Shown here piece after piece: positions 17,051-25,068 of a DNA stretch of 32,920 nt. Source of the DNA: Halomonas sp. Its GTDB lineage: Bacteria; Pseudomonadota; Gammaproteobacteria; Pseudomonadales; Halomonadaceae. Under the pieces are notes generated by a model. The model was not told the DNA's origin. It did not search any database and was given only the letters and a program-made list of their open reading frames with translations. A program made the translations under genes and the position numbers. Position 1 is the stretch's first letter. The number at the start of each line of letters is the position of its first letter. Location: assembly GCF_011050415.1 (NCBI RefSeq), contig NZ_DRFS01000028.1, forward strand, positions 1 to 32,920, written 5' to 3'.

Positions 17051-18274
17051 ATGACCTTTATGAAGAAAACGCTGGCCGCTAGTATCGCCGTGGCAGCTGC
17101 CTCTAGTTTTGCTATTTCCACCGCCCAAGCTGATATAAGCGACGGTGAAATACGCATCGGCTATCTGGCGGATATGTCGGGTACTTATCGCGACCTGGCT
17201 GGCCCAGGCGGTCAAACCGCACTGGAAATGGCCGTTGCCGACTTTGGCGGTAGTGTAAATGGCTCCCCGATTGTTGTGTTTAGCGCGGATGACCGTAACA
17301 GCGCCGACGTAGGTGCGAATACCGTGCGTGAGTGGATCGACCAGCGCAACGTAGACATGGTGGCAGGCTTAGTCGCCTCTTCTGTAACCATTGCGGTCAC
17401 CCGCGTTCTTGAAGAGAACAATGGCCTGGGTATTGTGTCGGGTTCTGCGGCCTCCAGTGTCACCAACGAGCACTGCACACCGAACCACATTCACTGGGTG
17501 TATGACACTTACCCGCTGGCAAATGGCACTGCGAGAGCGGTGGTTGAGCAGGGCGGCGATAGCTGGTTTATGTTGACCGCTGACTATGCCTTTGGTCATG
17601 CGCTTGAAGCCGATGTGACAAAAGTGGTCGAAGAGAGCGGTGGTGAAATCGTCGGTGGTGTTCGCCACCCCTTCCCGACCAGTGACTTCTCTTCTTATAT
17701 TCTTCAGGCACAGGGTTCCGGTGCGAAAATTATCGGTCTGGCCAACGCAGGCGCCGATACCGTTAACGCCATCACCACTGCCAGTCAGTTTGGTATTACG
17801 CAATCTGGTCAGCAGTTAGCGGGTCTGTTGATTTTCTTGAATGACGTGCACGCACTCGGTTTAGAAGCAACCCAAGGGCTACTGCTAACCACTGGCTGGT
17901 ACTGGGATATGGATGAGCAGTCCCGCGAGTGGGCGCAGCGCTATTACGATGAAGTAGGCCGCATGCCCACCATGGTACAAGCAGGTATTTACTCAAGCAC
18001 CATGCACTACCTGAAAGCCGTGGAAGAGGCTGGCACCGACGACCCTGAAACAGTACGTGCGCAAATGGCCGAAATGCCGGTTGAAGACTTCTTTGCCCGT
18101 AACGGCAGCATCCGTGAAGATGGCCGTATGATTCACGATATGTATCTGGCCCAGGTGAAAACGCCAGAAGAGTCCACCGGTGAATGGGATCTTTACGAAA
18201 TCCTCAGCACCATTCCTGCCGAAGAAGCCTACCGCCCGCTGTCTGAAAGCCAGTGCAAACTGGTCCAGAACTGA
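17051..18274 (+). CDS. Periplasmic substrate-binding protein of the branched-chain-type ABC importer
   Basis: A 407-residue type I periplasmic binding protein. It starts with a Sec signal (MTFMKKTLAASIAVAAASSFAISTAQA, cleavage after AQA). The mature part starts with IRIGYLADMSGTYRDLAGPGGQTALEMAVADFGG, the standard first lobe of the Leu/Ile/Val-binding fold. The segment NHIHWVYDTYPLANGTARAVV followed by WFMLTADYAFGHALEADV resembles binding proteins for aromatic or branched acids rather than classical LivJ. The ligand is therefore open: leucine, isovalerate or a keto acid are the natural candidates from context. The start is set by GGAGA five bases upstream. The gene sits between the ATPases and the permeases, with its own leader and a stable hairpin after its stop. 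Confidence 0.9.
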   Translation: MTFMKKTLAASIAVAAASSFAISTAQADISDGEIRIGYLADMSGTYRDLAGPGGQTALEMAVADFGGSVNGSPIVVFSADDRNSADVGANTVREWIDQRNVDMVAGLVASSVTIAVTRVLEENNGLGIVSGSAASSVTNEHCTPNHIHWVYDTYPLANGTARAVVEQGGDSWFMLTADYAFGHALEADVTKVVEESGGEIVGGVRHPFPTSDFSSYILQAQGSGAKIIGLANAGADTVNAITTASQFGITQSGQQLAGLLIFLNDVHALGLEATQGLLLTTGWYWDMDEQSREWAQRYYDEVGRMPTMVQAGIYSSTMHYLKAVEEAGTDDPETVRAQMAEMPVEDFFARNGSIREDGRMIHDMYLAQVKTPEESTGEWDLYEILSTIPAEEAYRPLSESQCKLVQN

Positions 18275-18325
18275 TTTTCAGGCATCGCTTAAGCCTGGAA
18301 TAAATGTAAGTGAAGGATAGAACCG

Positions 18326-18348
18326 GTTGGCGGCAATTTGCCGCCAAC
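18326..18348 (+). promoter_or_regulatory. Intercistronic hairpin between binding-protein and permease genes
   Basis: GTTGGCGGC-AATTT-GCCGCCAAC forms a perfect 9-bp stem with a 5-nt loop and no following T-run. In such a position a stem usually protects the upstream message from 3' decay, or attenuates readthrough, so that the binding protein is made in excess over the permeases. Confidence 0.65.
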
Positions 18349-18374
18349 TGTTTGACGGCGAGGAGAGTCGCGTT

Positions 18375-19262
18375 ATGACGATGATATTCGGCGTGCCAAT
18401 AGCCGTCTTCATGGGGCAGCTAACGCTGGGCCTGGTGAATGGCGCCTTTTACGCACTGCTTAGCCTGGGCCTGGCGGTCATCTTCGGCCTATTGAAGATC
18501 GTCAACTTTGCCCACGGGGCGCAATACATGCTGGGGGCCTTCGCCGCGCTATTGGGCTTTCGTTATCTGGGTATTAACTACTGGCTGGCGCTAGTATTGG
18601 TACCGCTGGTGGTTGGTGCCTTTGGTGTTCTGCTTGAACGCTTTTTACTCCGCCGTATCGCCCATTTGGATCATCTTTATGGGTTGCTGCTGACCTTTGG
18701 TTTGGCACTAATTTTTGAAGGCACGCTGGTTAACTTCTTTGGTGTTTCCGGCGCGCGCTATGCAACACCAGAAATTCTCCAGGGTGGTTTGAATCTAGGC
18801 TTTATGTTCTTGCCTACCTATCGTGCTTGGGTGCTGGTCGCTGCCCTGACGATGTGTCTGTTTACCTGGTTTATGATTGAGCGCACCCGCTTAGGGGCTT
18901 ACCTGCGCGCAGGTACTGAAAACTCGCAGTTAATGCAGGCCTTTGGCGTTAACGTGCCGCTGCTAATCACGCTTACCTATGGCTTTGGCGTTGGTTTGGC
19001 TGCCTTCGCTGGCGTATTGGCTGCACCGCTTTATCCGGTATCGCCGACCATGGGCTCTAGCCTGTTGATTGTGGTATTTGCAGTGGTGGTTATCGGAGGA
19101 ATGGGGTCGATTATGGGCGCCATTATCACTGGTCTATCGATGGGTATTATCGAAGGCTTGACCAAGGTGTATTACCCGGAAGCTTCCAATACCGTGATCT
19201 TTCTCGTCATGATCCTCGTGCTCATGTTGCGCCCCGCTGGGCTGTTCGGTAAGGAGGCATAG
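18375..19262 (+). CDS. livH: Branched-chain-type ABC transporter permease, LivH-like
   Basis: A 295-residue inner-membrane permease with about eight hydrophobic segments. Family markers are QLTLGLVNGAFYALLSLGLAVIFGLLKIVNFAHGAQYMLGAF at the front, LRAGTENSQLMQAFGVN as the cytoplasmic coupling loop, and AVVVIGGMGSIMGAIITGL near the end. The open frame could begin at a TTG at 18327, but that would place the start inside the intercistronic hairpin. ATG 18375 has GAGGAG upstream and gives the usual length. It lies 2 bp before livM. Confidence 0.93.
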   Translation: MTMIFGVPIAVFMGQLTLGLVNGAFYALLSLGLAVIFGLLKIVNFAHGAQYMLGAFAALLGFRYLGINYWLALVLVPLVVGAFGVLLERFLLRRIAHLDHLYGLLLTFGLALIFEGTLVNFFGVSGARYATPEILQGGLNLGFMFLPTYRAWVLVAALTMCLFTWFMIERTRLGAYLRAGTENSQLMQAFGVNVPLLITLTYGFGVGLAAFAGVLAAPLYPVSPTMGSSLLIVVFAVVVIGGMGSIMGAIITGLSMGIIEGLTKVYYPEASNTVIFLVMILVLMLRPAGLFGKEA

Positions 19263-19264
19263 CC

Positions 19265-20257
19265 ATGACAGAATCTACTTTGATTGCGGCGCCAACGGCG
19301 GTTCTTGAGCGCCAGAAGCGGGCGAGATTTCGGCGCAATATGTTCTACCTAGCGTTGATTGTTGTCGGGTTGGTGGCGCCGTTCGTTGCTTACCCTGTGT
19401 TCTTGATGAAAGTACTCTGTTTTGCGTTGTTTGCTTGCGCGTTTAACTTACTGCTTGGCTATGCAGGGCTGCTTTCTTTTGGCCATGCGGCGTTTCTCGC
19501 CACCGGTGGCTACGTTACCGGCTACCTCTTGGCAAGCTACCCAGGGTTAACCCCAGAGTTGGGCATTATTGCCGGTACCCTGTTAGCGACGCTGTTGGGG
19601 GTTGTGTTTGGGGTGCTTTCCATTCGCCGCCAAGGCATCTATTTCGCCATGGTGACCCTGGCGATCGCCCAACTGGTGTACTTCATGTTTGTGCAGGCGC
19701 CATTTACCGGTGGGGAAGATGGCCTACACGGCGTGCCTCGCGGTGAGCTGTTTGGACTGATCAGCCTGCGCAGCAATATGACAATGTACTACTTTGTTTT
19801 CGCCATCTTCCTATTTGGCTTTGCGCTTATTCAGCGCACGGTACATTCACCGTTTGGCCAGGTGCTCAAGGCGATTCGTGAAAACGAGCCCCGCGCTGTC
19901 TCGCTGGGCTATAACACCGATGCCTATAAGCTGGTGGCGTTCGTGATCTCCGCTGGTTTGGCAGGGCTGGCGGGCTCGACCAAAACCGTGGTCTTTCAGC
20001 TGGCTTCTTTAACCGACGCTCACTGGCATATGTCCGGCGAGGTTATTTTGATGACCCTGCTTGGCGGGGTGGGTACTTTGCTTGGCCCTTTAATGGGCGC
20101 TGGGATTGTGGTCAGCCTTCAGCACCTGCTGGCGCAGTCGCCGCTGGGCAACTGGGTTAGCGTGATCCTGGGTATCATCTTTGTAATTTGTGTACTGAGC
20201 TTTCGCAGCGGAATTATTGGCGAGCTGGACAAGATGTACCGCAAAAACTTTAAGTAG
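19265..20257 (+). CDS. livM: Branched-chain-type ABC transporter permease, LivM-like
   Basis: A 330-residue second permease. An N-terminal basic stretch (RQKRARFRRN) precedes multiple membrane segments. FNLLLGYAGLLSFGHAAFLATGGYVTGYLL, the coupling loop LKAIRENEPRAVSLGYNTDAYKL, and VILMTLLGGVGTLLGPLMGAGIV are diagnostic of LivM. It pairs with LivH to form the channel. Two bases separate it from livH, so the two are co-translated, and a strong terminator follows about 55 bp after its stop. Confidence 0.93.
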   Translation: MTESTLIAAPTAVLERQKRARFRRNMFYLALIVVGLVAPFVAYPVFLMKVLCFALFACAFNLLLGYAGLLSFGHAAFLATGGYVTGYLLASYPGLTPELGIIAGTLLATLLGVVFGVLSIRRQGIYFAMVTLAIAQLVYFMFVQAPFTGGEDGLHGVPRGELFGLISLRSNMTMYYFVFAIFLFGFALIQRTVHSPFGQVLKAIRENEPRAVSLGYNTDAYKLVAFVISAGLAGLAGSTKTVVFQLASLTDAHWHMSGEVILMTLLGGVGTLLGPLMGAGIVVSLQHLLAQSPLGNWVSVILGIIFVICVLSFRSGIIGELDKMYRKNFK

Positions 20258-20311
20258 CCTCTTTGCTACCCATCACAGGCTTTCTGTCCTGTGCTTATTG
20301 ATCCTTATTTT

Positions 20312-20336
20312 GGGCGCCGCTTGGCGCCCTTTTTTT
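20312..20336 (+). terminator. Rho-independent terminator of the ABC importer operon
   Basis: GGGCGCC-GCTT-GGCGCCC makes a perfect 7-bp GC stem followed directly by seven T (20330-20336). A weaker hairpin, CACAGG/CCTGTG (20274-20293), precedes it. Together they close the transporter operon before the valine genes. Confidence 0.92.
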
Positions 20337-20410
20337 CTATATAAGGTATGTGCCCTACACCTAAGGTAGCAAGCGCTGGCAGGTTGCTTGTCGCCGGGGA
20401 AATGGATAAG

Positions 20411-20433
20411 TTAACGTTAACGTCAATTATAAC
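20411..20433 (+). promoter_or_regulatory. Third predicted LiuR operator with adjacent -10 box, before the valine genes
   Basis: TTAACGTTAACGTCAA (20411-20426) matches the liuR-proximal palindrome at 13 of 16 positions. TATAAC at 20428-20433 would be a -10 box, which puts the operator in the -35/-10 spacer. That is the usual binding place for MerR-family regulators. The ATG at 20473 is 40 bp downstream. Confidence 0.62.
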
Positions 20434-20472
20434 GACAACAGCAGTGCGCACGCGCATTCGCGGAGATACGCC

Positions 20473-21627
20473 ATGAATTTTGAGCTTAATGAAGACCAGG
20501 TTGCCTTTGCCGATATGGCGCGAGCATTTGCCCAAAACGAGCTAGAACCTCACGCTGCCGAATGGGATCAAACCTCGTTCTTTCCGGTCGATGTGATTCG
20601 CAGATCGGGCGAGCTAGGCTTCTGTTCACTCTATGCGCCGGAAAGCGTGGGTGGGTTAGGCCTTTCGCGGCTGGATGCCAGCATTATCTTTGAGCAGCTC
20701 TCTATGGGGTGCACCTCTACCACGGCGTACCTCACCATCCACAATATGGTCACCTGGATGCTAGCGGATTTCGGTACGCCGGAAGCGGTAGAGCAGTGGG
20801 GCGAAAAGCTCGCCACGGGCGAGCTGTTGGGCTCTTACTGTTTAACCGAGCCCAATTCAGGATCAGACGCTGCTTCGCTAAAAACCACCGCTAAACGCGA
20901 CGGCGATTACTACGTGTTGAACGGCAGCAAAATGTTTATCTCCGGCGCGGGTAGTACCGATTTCCTAGTGGTGATGGCGCGCACTGGTGGCGAGGGTGCC
21001 AAAGGCGTTTCCGCATTTGCAGTCGATGCTCACAGTGAAGGCGTCAGCTACGGTCGCAAAGAGGAGAAGATGGGCTGGAACAGCCAGCCGACCCGCATGA
21101 TCACCTTTGAAAATGTGCGGGTCCCTGCCAATCACCTACTGGGCAACGAAGGTGAAGGGTTCAAAATCGCCATGAAGGGGCTCGACGGTGGCCGTATTAA
21201 CATTGCCACCTGCTCAATTGGTACCGCTCAGCAGGCGATCAATAAAGCCCGTGAATACATGCTGGAGCGCAAGCAGTTTGGTAAACGCTTGGCTGATTTT
21301 CAGGCTCTGCAGTTCCGCTTGGCGGATATGGTCACCGAGCTGGTTGCCGCACGGCAATTGGTCCGTATGGCCGCCACTAAATTGGATGCAGGTCACGCCG
21401 ACGCCACGACCTACTGTGCCATGGCCAAGCGTTTTGCTACCGATGTGGGCTTCAAAGTATGTGATGAAGCGCTTCAGCTTTACGGCGGCAACGGTTATAT
21501 CAAGGAGTACCCCATGGAGCGCTACGTACGCGATACCCGGGTACACCGTATTCTGGAAGGCAGCAATGAAATCATGCGCCTGATCATCTCCCGCCGGGTA
21601 CTGGCTGAAGGTGCTGCCGAACTGTAG
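20473..21627 (+). CDS. Isobutyryl-CoA dehydrogenase-type acyl-CoA dehydrogenase
   Basis: A 384-residue FAD acyl-CoA dehydrogenase. Segments include SYCLTEPNSGSDAASLKTTA, KMFISGAGSTDFLVVMARTG, ERKQFGKRLADFQALQFRLADM and LQLYGGNGYIKEYPMERYVRD. The catalytic glutamate is in the C-terminal RILEGSNEIM (Glu362), unlike LiuA in this window. Lineup with ACAD8-type isobutyryl-CoA dehydrogenases is likely because the next two genes are the hydrolase and dehydrogenase that follow it in valine catabolism. The hydratase that would act between them is not in the window and could be supplied elsewhere. A 2-methylbutyryl-CoA role cannot be excluded. A LiuR-like site lies just upstream. Confidence 0.88.
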   Translation: MNFELNEDQVAFADMARAFAQNELEPHAAEWDQTSFFPVDVIRRSGELGFCSLYAPESVGGLGLSRLDASIIFEQLSMGCTSTTAYLTIHNMVTWMLADFGTPEAVEQWGEKLATGELLGSYCLTEPNSGSDAASLKTTAKRDGDYYVLNGSKMFISGAGSTDFLVVMARTGGEGAKGVSAFAVDAHSEGVSYGRKEEKMGWNSQPTRMITFENVRVPANHLLGNEGEGFKIAMKGLDGGRINIATCSIGTAQQAINKAREYMLERKQFGKRLADFQALQFRLADMVTELVAARQLVRMAATKLDAGHADATTYCAMAKRFATDVGFKVCDEALQLYGGNGYIKEYPMERYVRDTRVHRILEGSNEIMRLIISRRVLAEGAAEL

Positions 21628-21665
21628 CGGCTGGTGAAGTTGATTGTCACGGATAAGGAATGCTA

Positions 21666-22781
21666 ATGAGTAGCGTACTGTTTACCGAACACCCTACCGG
21701 CGATGGCCATGTAATTGCAGAGATCAAGCTCAACGCCGAGCGCTCGCTTAATGCGCTAACGCTTGAGATGTGCGAAGAGATGTTGCCGCGTTTAAACGTC
21801 TGGGCGACCGACGAGCGAGTCGTGGCGATACTGCTGGATAGCGCGGGAGAGAAAGCGTTTTGTGCTGGCGGAGATGTTGTCAACCTCTATAAAGCGATTA
21901 CCGGCCAGGGCGACCCCAGCTTTCCTGAACGCTTTTTTGAGACCGAGTACCGGCTCGATTATCTACTCCATACCTACCCCAAACCAGTGATCTGCTGGGG
22001 CAACGGCATTGTGATGGGCGGCGGTATGGGGCTGTTAAGTGCCAGCAGCCACCGGGTGGTCACGGAAACCTCTCGCTTAGCCATGCCAGAGGTCACCATT
22101 GGCCTTTACCCGGATGTGGGCGCCAGCTGGTTTTTGAATCGGCTCTCTAACGGTATCGGGCGCTTTTTGGCCATGACCGGCTGCCAAATAAACGCACCGG
22201 ATGCCGTTCACCTTGGCCTGGCCGACCGCAGTATTGCAAGCCACCATCGTGATACCTTGGTGCAGCAATTAACTGATGCTCATTGGGGGAAAGGCGAAAA
22301 TACCGACGCCCACGGTGTGGTTAATCGCATTATGCGTGAGCTTGAACAGACATCGCAGCCGGTATTTGCCGAGCTGGATGCGCCGGTTTACCAGCATTCA
22401 CCGCTGATTCGCGAGCTGATGGATCACGACAGCGTTGAGCAAATTATCGAGGCCGTTGCAGCGGTCGAAAGTGACAATAAATGGTTCAGCAAAGCACAGC
22501 AAACGCTGGCTCATGGCAGCCCTGTTTCGGTTAAATTAATTGATGAACAGCTAAAACGCGCCAAGCATATGTCGCTGGCAGAAGTGTTCCAATCTGAGAT
22601 GGCGCTTTCGGTGCAGTGCTGCCGCCATCGTGAGTTCCCTGAAGGTGTACGCGCGCTGCTGGTCGATAAAGATGGCCAACCAGCGTGGACTTACCCGGAT
22701 GTTGCTTCCGTCGAGCAAGCCTTTATCGAAGAGCTGCTAGCCTCGCCGTGGAATAAGAATCCGCTTACTGATCTAAGCTAA
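21666..22781 (+). CDS. 3-Hydroxyisobutyryl-CoA hydrolase
   Basis: A 371-residue crotonase-fold hydrolase, longer than hydratases, as is usual for HIBCH. Oxyanion-hole residues lie in KAFCAGGDVVNLYKA (64-78) and GNGIVMGGGMGLLS. The catalytic pair appears in PEVTIGLYPDVGASWFL, Glu142 and Asp150, with the spacing expected for HIBCH. It releases CoA from 3-hydroxyisobutyryl-CoA to give the free acid used by the next gene's product. I prefer ATG 21666 over 21660 because AAGGA is six bases before the former and touches the latter. It follows the dehydrogenase by 38 bp. Confidence 0.92.
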   Translation: MSSVLFTEHPTGDGHVIAEIKLNAERSLNALTLEMCEEMLPRLNVWATDERVVAILLDSAGEKAFCAGGDVVNLYKAITGQGDPSFPERFFETEYRLDYLLHTYPKPVICWGNGIVMGGGMGLLSASSHRVVTETSRLAMPEVTIGLYPDVGASWFLNRLSNGIGRFLAMTGCQINAPDAVHLGLADRSIASHHRDTLVQQLTDAHWGKGENTDAHGVVNRIMRELEQTSQPVFAELDAPVYQHSPLIRELMDHDSVEQIIEAVAAVESDNKWFSKAQQTLAHGSPVSVKLIDEQLKRAKHMSLAEVFQSEMALSVQCCRHREFPEGVRALLVDKDGQPAWTYPDVASVEQAFIEELLASPWNKNPLTDLS

Positions 22782-22831
22782 CGAGCAGGCCAAGTGTTAA
22801 GCTTCATACACAAATAATAAGGACAAAAGAG

Positions 22832-23725
22832 ATGACAACTGTCGCGTTTATCGGTTTAGGCAACATGGGTGGCCCGATGGCCGCCAACCTCGCAAAAGCA
22901 GGTTTCAATGTACGTGCTTTTGATCTTTCTGAAGATGCGCTTGAGACCGCCAAAGCCAATGGTTGCGAAGTGGCTTTCTCTGCTCAAGAAGCTGCCACCG
23001 GTGCTGATTTCGTTATCTCCATGCTGCCCGCAGGCAAACACGTGCGCGGGCTGTATGTAGAAGGCGATACCCCGCTATTCGAAGTCATCAAGCAGAGCGC
23101 GCTGGTCATCGACTGCTCCACCATTGATGCCGACACTGCCCGTAGCGTAGCTGCTGAAGGCGAGAAGCTAGGCATTGGTTTTGTAGATGCACCGGTTTCC
23201 GGCGGAGTAGGTGGCGCTCAAGCGGGCACGCTAACCTTTATCGTCGGCGGCACTGATGCCCAGTTCGAACAGGCTAAACCAGTGCTGGACGTGATGGGTA
23301 AAAACATCTTCCACGCCGGTGACCATGGCGCAGGGCAGGTGGCCAAGGTGTGCAACAATATGCTGCTATCTATCTTAATGGCAGGCACCTGTGAAGCGAT
23401 CAATATGGGTGTTAAGAACGGCCTCGACCCAGCGGTGCTTTCAGAAATTATGAAGCAGAGCTCCGGTGGCAACTGGGCACTAAATGTTTATAACCCTTAC
23501 CCAGGGGTAATGGAAAACGCACCCGCGTCTAAAAATTACCAAGGTGGCTTCCAGGTAGATCTAATGATCAAAGACCTAGGGCTGGCCATGGATGTCAGCC
23601 AACAAAGCGCATCAGCGATCCCCATGGGCTCCGCCGCCCGCTCGCTGTTCACCCTGCACAAAGCCAAAGGCAACGGCAAACTCGACTTCTCCAGCCTGAT
23701 GCAGTTTTATCAGGATAAAGAGTAG
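22832..23725 (+). CDS. mmsB: 3-Hydroxyisobutyrate dehydrogenase
   Basis: A 297-residue NAD-dependent beta-hydroxyacid dehydrogenase. The N-terminal nucleotide fold is VAFIGLGNMGGPMAANLAKAG (GxGxxG). The substrate-binding DAPVSGGVGGAQAGTL is at 119-133, the catalytic lysine is in GAGQVAKVCNNMLL (Lys172), and a C-terminal helical domain includes NYQGGFQVDLMIKDLGLA. It oxidises 3-hydroxyisobutyrate to methylmalonate semialdehyde. The partner semialdehyde dehydrogenase mmsA is not in the window. It is 50 bp after the hydrolase gene and is probably the last gene of this three-gene unit; only REP-like palindromes follow. Confidence 0.95.
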   Translation: MTTVAFIGLGNMGGPMAANLAKAGFNVRAFDLSEDALETAKANGCEVAFSAQEAATGADFVISMLPAGKHVRGLYVEGDTPLFEVIKQSALVIDCSTIDADTARSVAAEGEKLGIGFVDAPVSGGVGGAQAGTLTFIVGGTDAQFEQAKPVLDVMGKNIFHAGDHGAGQVAKVCNNMLLSILMAGTCEAINMGVKNGLDPAVLSEIMKQSSGGNWALNVYNPYPGVMENAPASKNYQGGFQVDLMIKDLGLAMDVSQQSASAIPMGSAARSLFTLHKAKGNGKLDFSSLMQFYQDKE

Positions 23726-23727
23726 CT

Positions 23728-23802
23728 TTTGTAGGAGACGGCTTCAGTTCATGCCTATGCGTTAAGCACTGTTTGGGTGGGAGGTAGCTTCAGCTCGCGA
23801 CC
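23728..23802 (+). repeat. Two degenerate REP-like palindromic elements after mmsB
   Basis: TTTGTAGGAGACGGCTTCAG (23728-23747) and GGGAGGTAGCTTCAGCTCGC (23780-23799) share the core GTAGGAG-n-GCTTCAGCTCGCGA with elements at 24555, 24708, 24861, 25014, 32343 and 32421. They resemble the REP elements mobilised by RAYT-type transposases in gammaproteobacteria. Confidence 0.65.
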
Positions 23803-23886
23803 TGTTGGGGTAGGCAGCCAACTTGCCACCTAACTCCGCGCACGGCAAACTCACTTTCCACCACTCATCAACAATAAAGGATCGCC

Positions 23887-24513
23887 ATGATTACGCTTTG
23901 GGGCCGCAATAACTCCACCAACGTTAAAAAAGTGCTGTGGGTGCTCGAAGAACTGGAACTGCCTTTTGAGCAAATCCAGGCCGGTCTTGAGCACGGGGTA
24001 AACAACACCCCGGAGTATCTGGCTATGAACCCCACCGGGTTAGTACCGCTACTCAAAGACGACGCCACTAATAGCGTACTGTGGGAATCCAACGCCATTA
24101 TTCGCTACTTGGCAGCGCAGTACGGCCCCAACCACTTGTGGCTCGAAGAGCCCGCTAAGCGAGCGCAGATGGAAAAGTGGATGGAGTGGGCCAACAGCAC
24201 GCTGACCCCAAGCCATCGCAAAATATTGATGGGTTATGTAAGAACGCCGCCCGAAAAACGCGATCACGCCGCTATCGAAGCCGCGATTAAAGAGAGCGAA
24301 GCACTATTTGCATTAATGGATAACGCCCTGACAAATCAGACCTGGTTCTCTGGTGAAGCGTTTGGCCTGGGTGATATCGCCATCGCACCTTTCGTTTACA
24401 ACATGCTCAACAGCGGCTTAACTTGGCAACCTCGCCCACACCTACAGCTCTGGACAGAGCAGCTAGCCGAGCGACCCACTTACCGCAAGGTAGTGATGAT
24501 CCCGGTTACTTAA
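23887..24513 (+). CDS. Glutathione S-transferase family protein
   Basis: A 208-residue cytosolic GST. The N-terminal thioredoxin-like domain (about 1-80) starts ITLWGRNNSTNVKKVLWVLEELELPFEQI and contains the cis-proline segment NPTGLVPLL and the glutathione-contacting WESNAIIRYLA. The C-terminal helical domain carries the N-capping motif GEAFGLGDIAIAPFVYNML. AAAGGA lies six bases before the start. The substrate is unknown. It is separated from mmsB by REP-like palindromes, so it is probably its own unit. Confidence 0.88.
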   Translation: MITLWGRNNSTNVKKVLWVLEELELPFEQIQAGLEHGVNNTPEYLAMNPTGLVPLLKDDATNSVLWESNAIIRYLAAQYGPNHLWLEEPAKRAQMEKWMEWANSTLTPSHRKILMGYVRTPPEKRDHAAIEAAIKESEALFALMDNALTNQTWFSGEAFGLGDIAIAPFVYNMLNSGLTWQPRPHLQLWTEQLAERPTYRKVVMIPVT

Positions 24514-24554
24514 TAGAAATACACGATACACCACTCAAAATGGCTAATAAATTA

Positions 24555-25062
24555 TTGCAGGAGGGCGCTTCAACGCGCGAAAGGGCAGCGAAGCTGCCCC
24601 AGGTTTCACGCACGAAACTCAATCCAAACAAACGGCCACCCTCTCTAGATAACGGTTAACAGTGTATCTGGGGCAGTACCTTAATATCCCAAGATGATTG
24701 ATACCCATTGTAGGAGGGCGCTTTAGCGCGCGAAAGGGCAGCGAAGCTGCCTCAGGTTTCACGCACGAAACGCAATCCAAACAAACGACCACCCTCTCTA
24801 GATAACGGTTAACAATATATCTGGGGCAGTACCTTAATATCCCACAATGATTGATACCCATTGTAGGAGGGCGCTTTAGCGCGCGAAAGGGCAGCGAAGC
24901 TGCCTCAGGTTTCACGCACGAAACGCAATCCAAACAAACGACCGCCCTCTCTAGATAACGGTTAACAGTATATCTGGGGCAGTACCTTAATATCCCACAA
25001 TGATTGATACCCATTGTAGGAGGGCGCTTTAGCGCGCGAATAGGCAGCGAAGCTGCCTCAGA
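24555..25062 (+). repeat. Tandem array of 153-bp units (three full plus a partial fourth), each led by a REP-like palindrome
   Basis: Unit starts fall at 24555, 24708, 24861 and 25014, an exact 153-bp period. Each begins TTG(T/C)AGGAGGGCGCTT, runs into a palindromic GGCAGC-GAA-GCTGCC, and ends with conserved sequence including CTCTCTAGATAACGGTTAAC and GGGGCAGTACCTTAATATCC. Units 2 and 3 are nearly identical, while unit 1 has several changes. The fourth stops after the palindromes, just before the converging gene at 25069. Because 153 is divisible by three, a minus-strand open frame (24619-25014) arises, but it is a by-product. The array fills the 555-bp gap between the GST and panE-like genes. 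Confidence 0.92.
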
Positions 25063-25068
25063 ATAGGC

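Noticed and set aside
24619..25014. Minus-strand 131-codon frame with a repeating 51-residue unit
   Set aside because: It arises only because the 153-bp DNA repeat is divisible by three. It has no ribosome site and reads through REP palindromes.
24555..25062. CRISPR-like array
   Set aside because: Units are 153 bp and repeat throughout their length, with no unique spacers and no cas genes.
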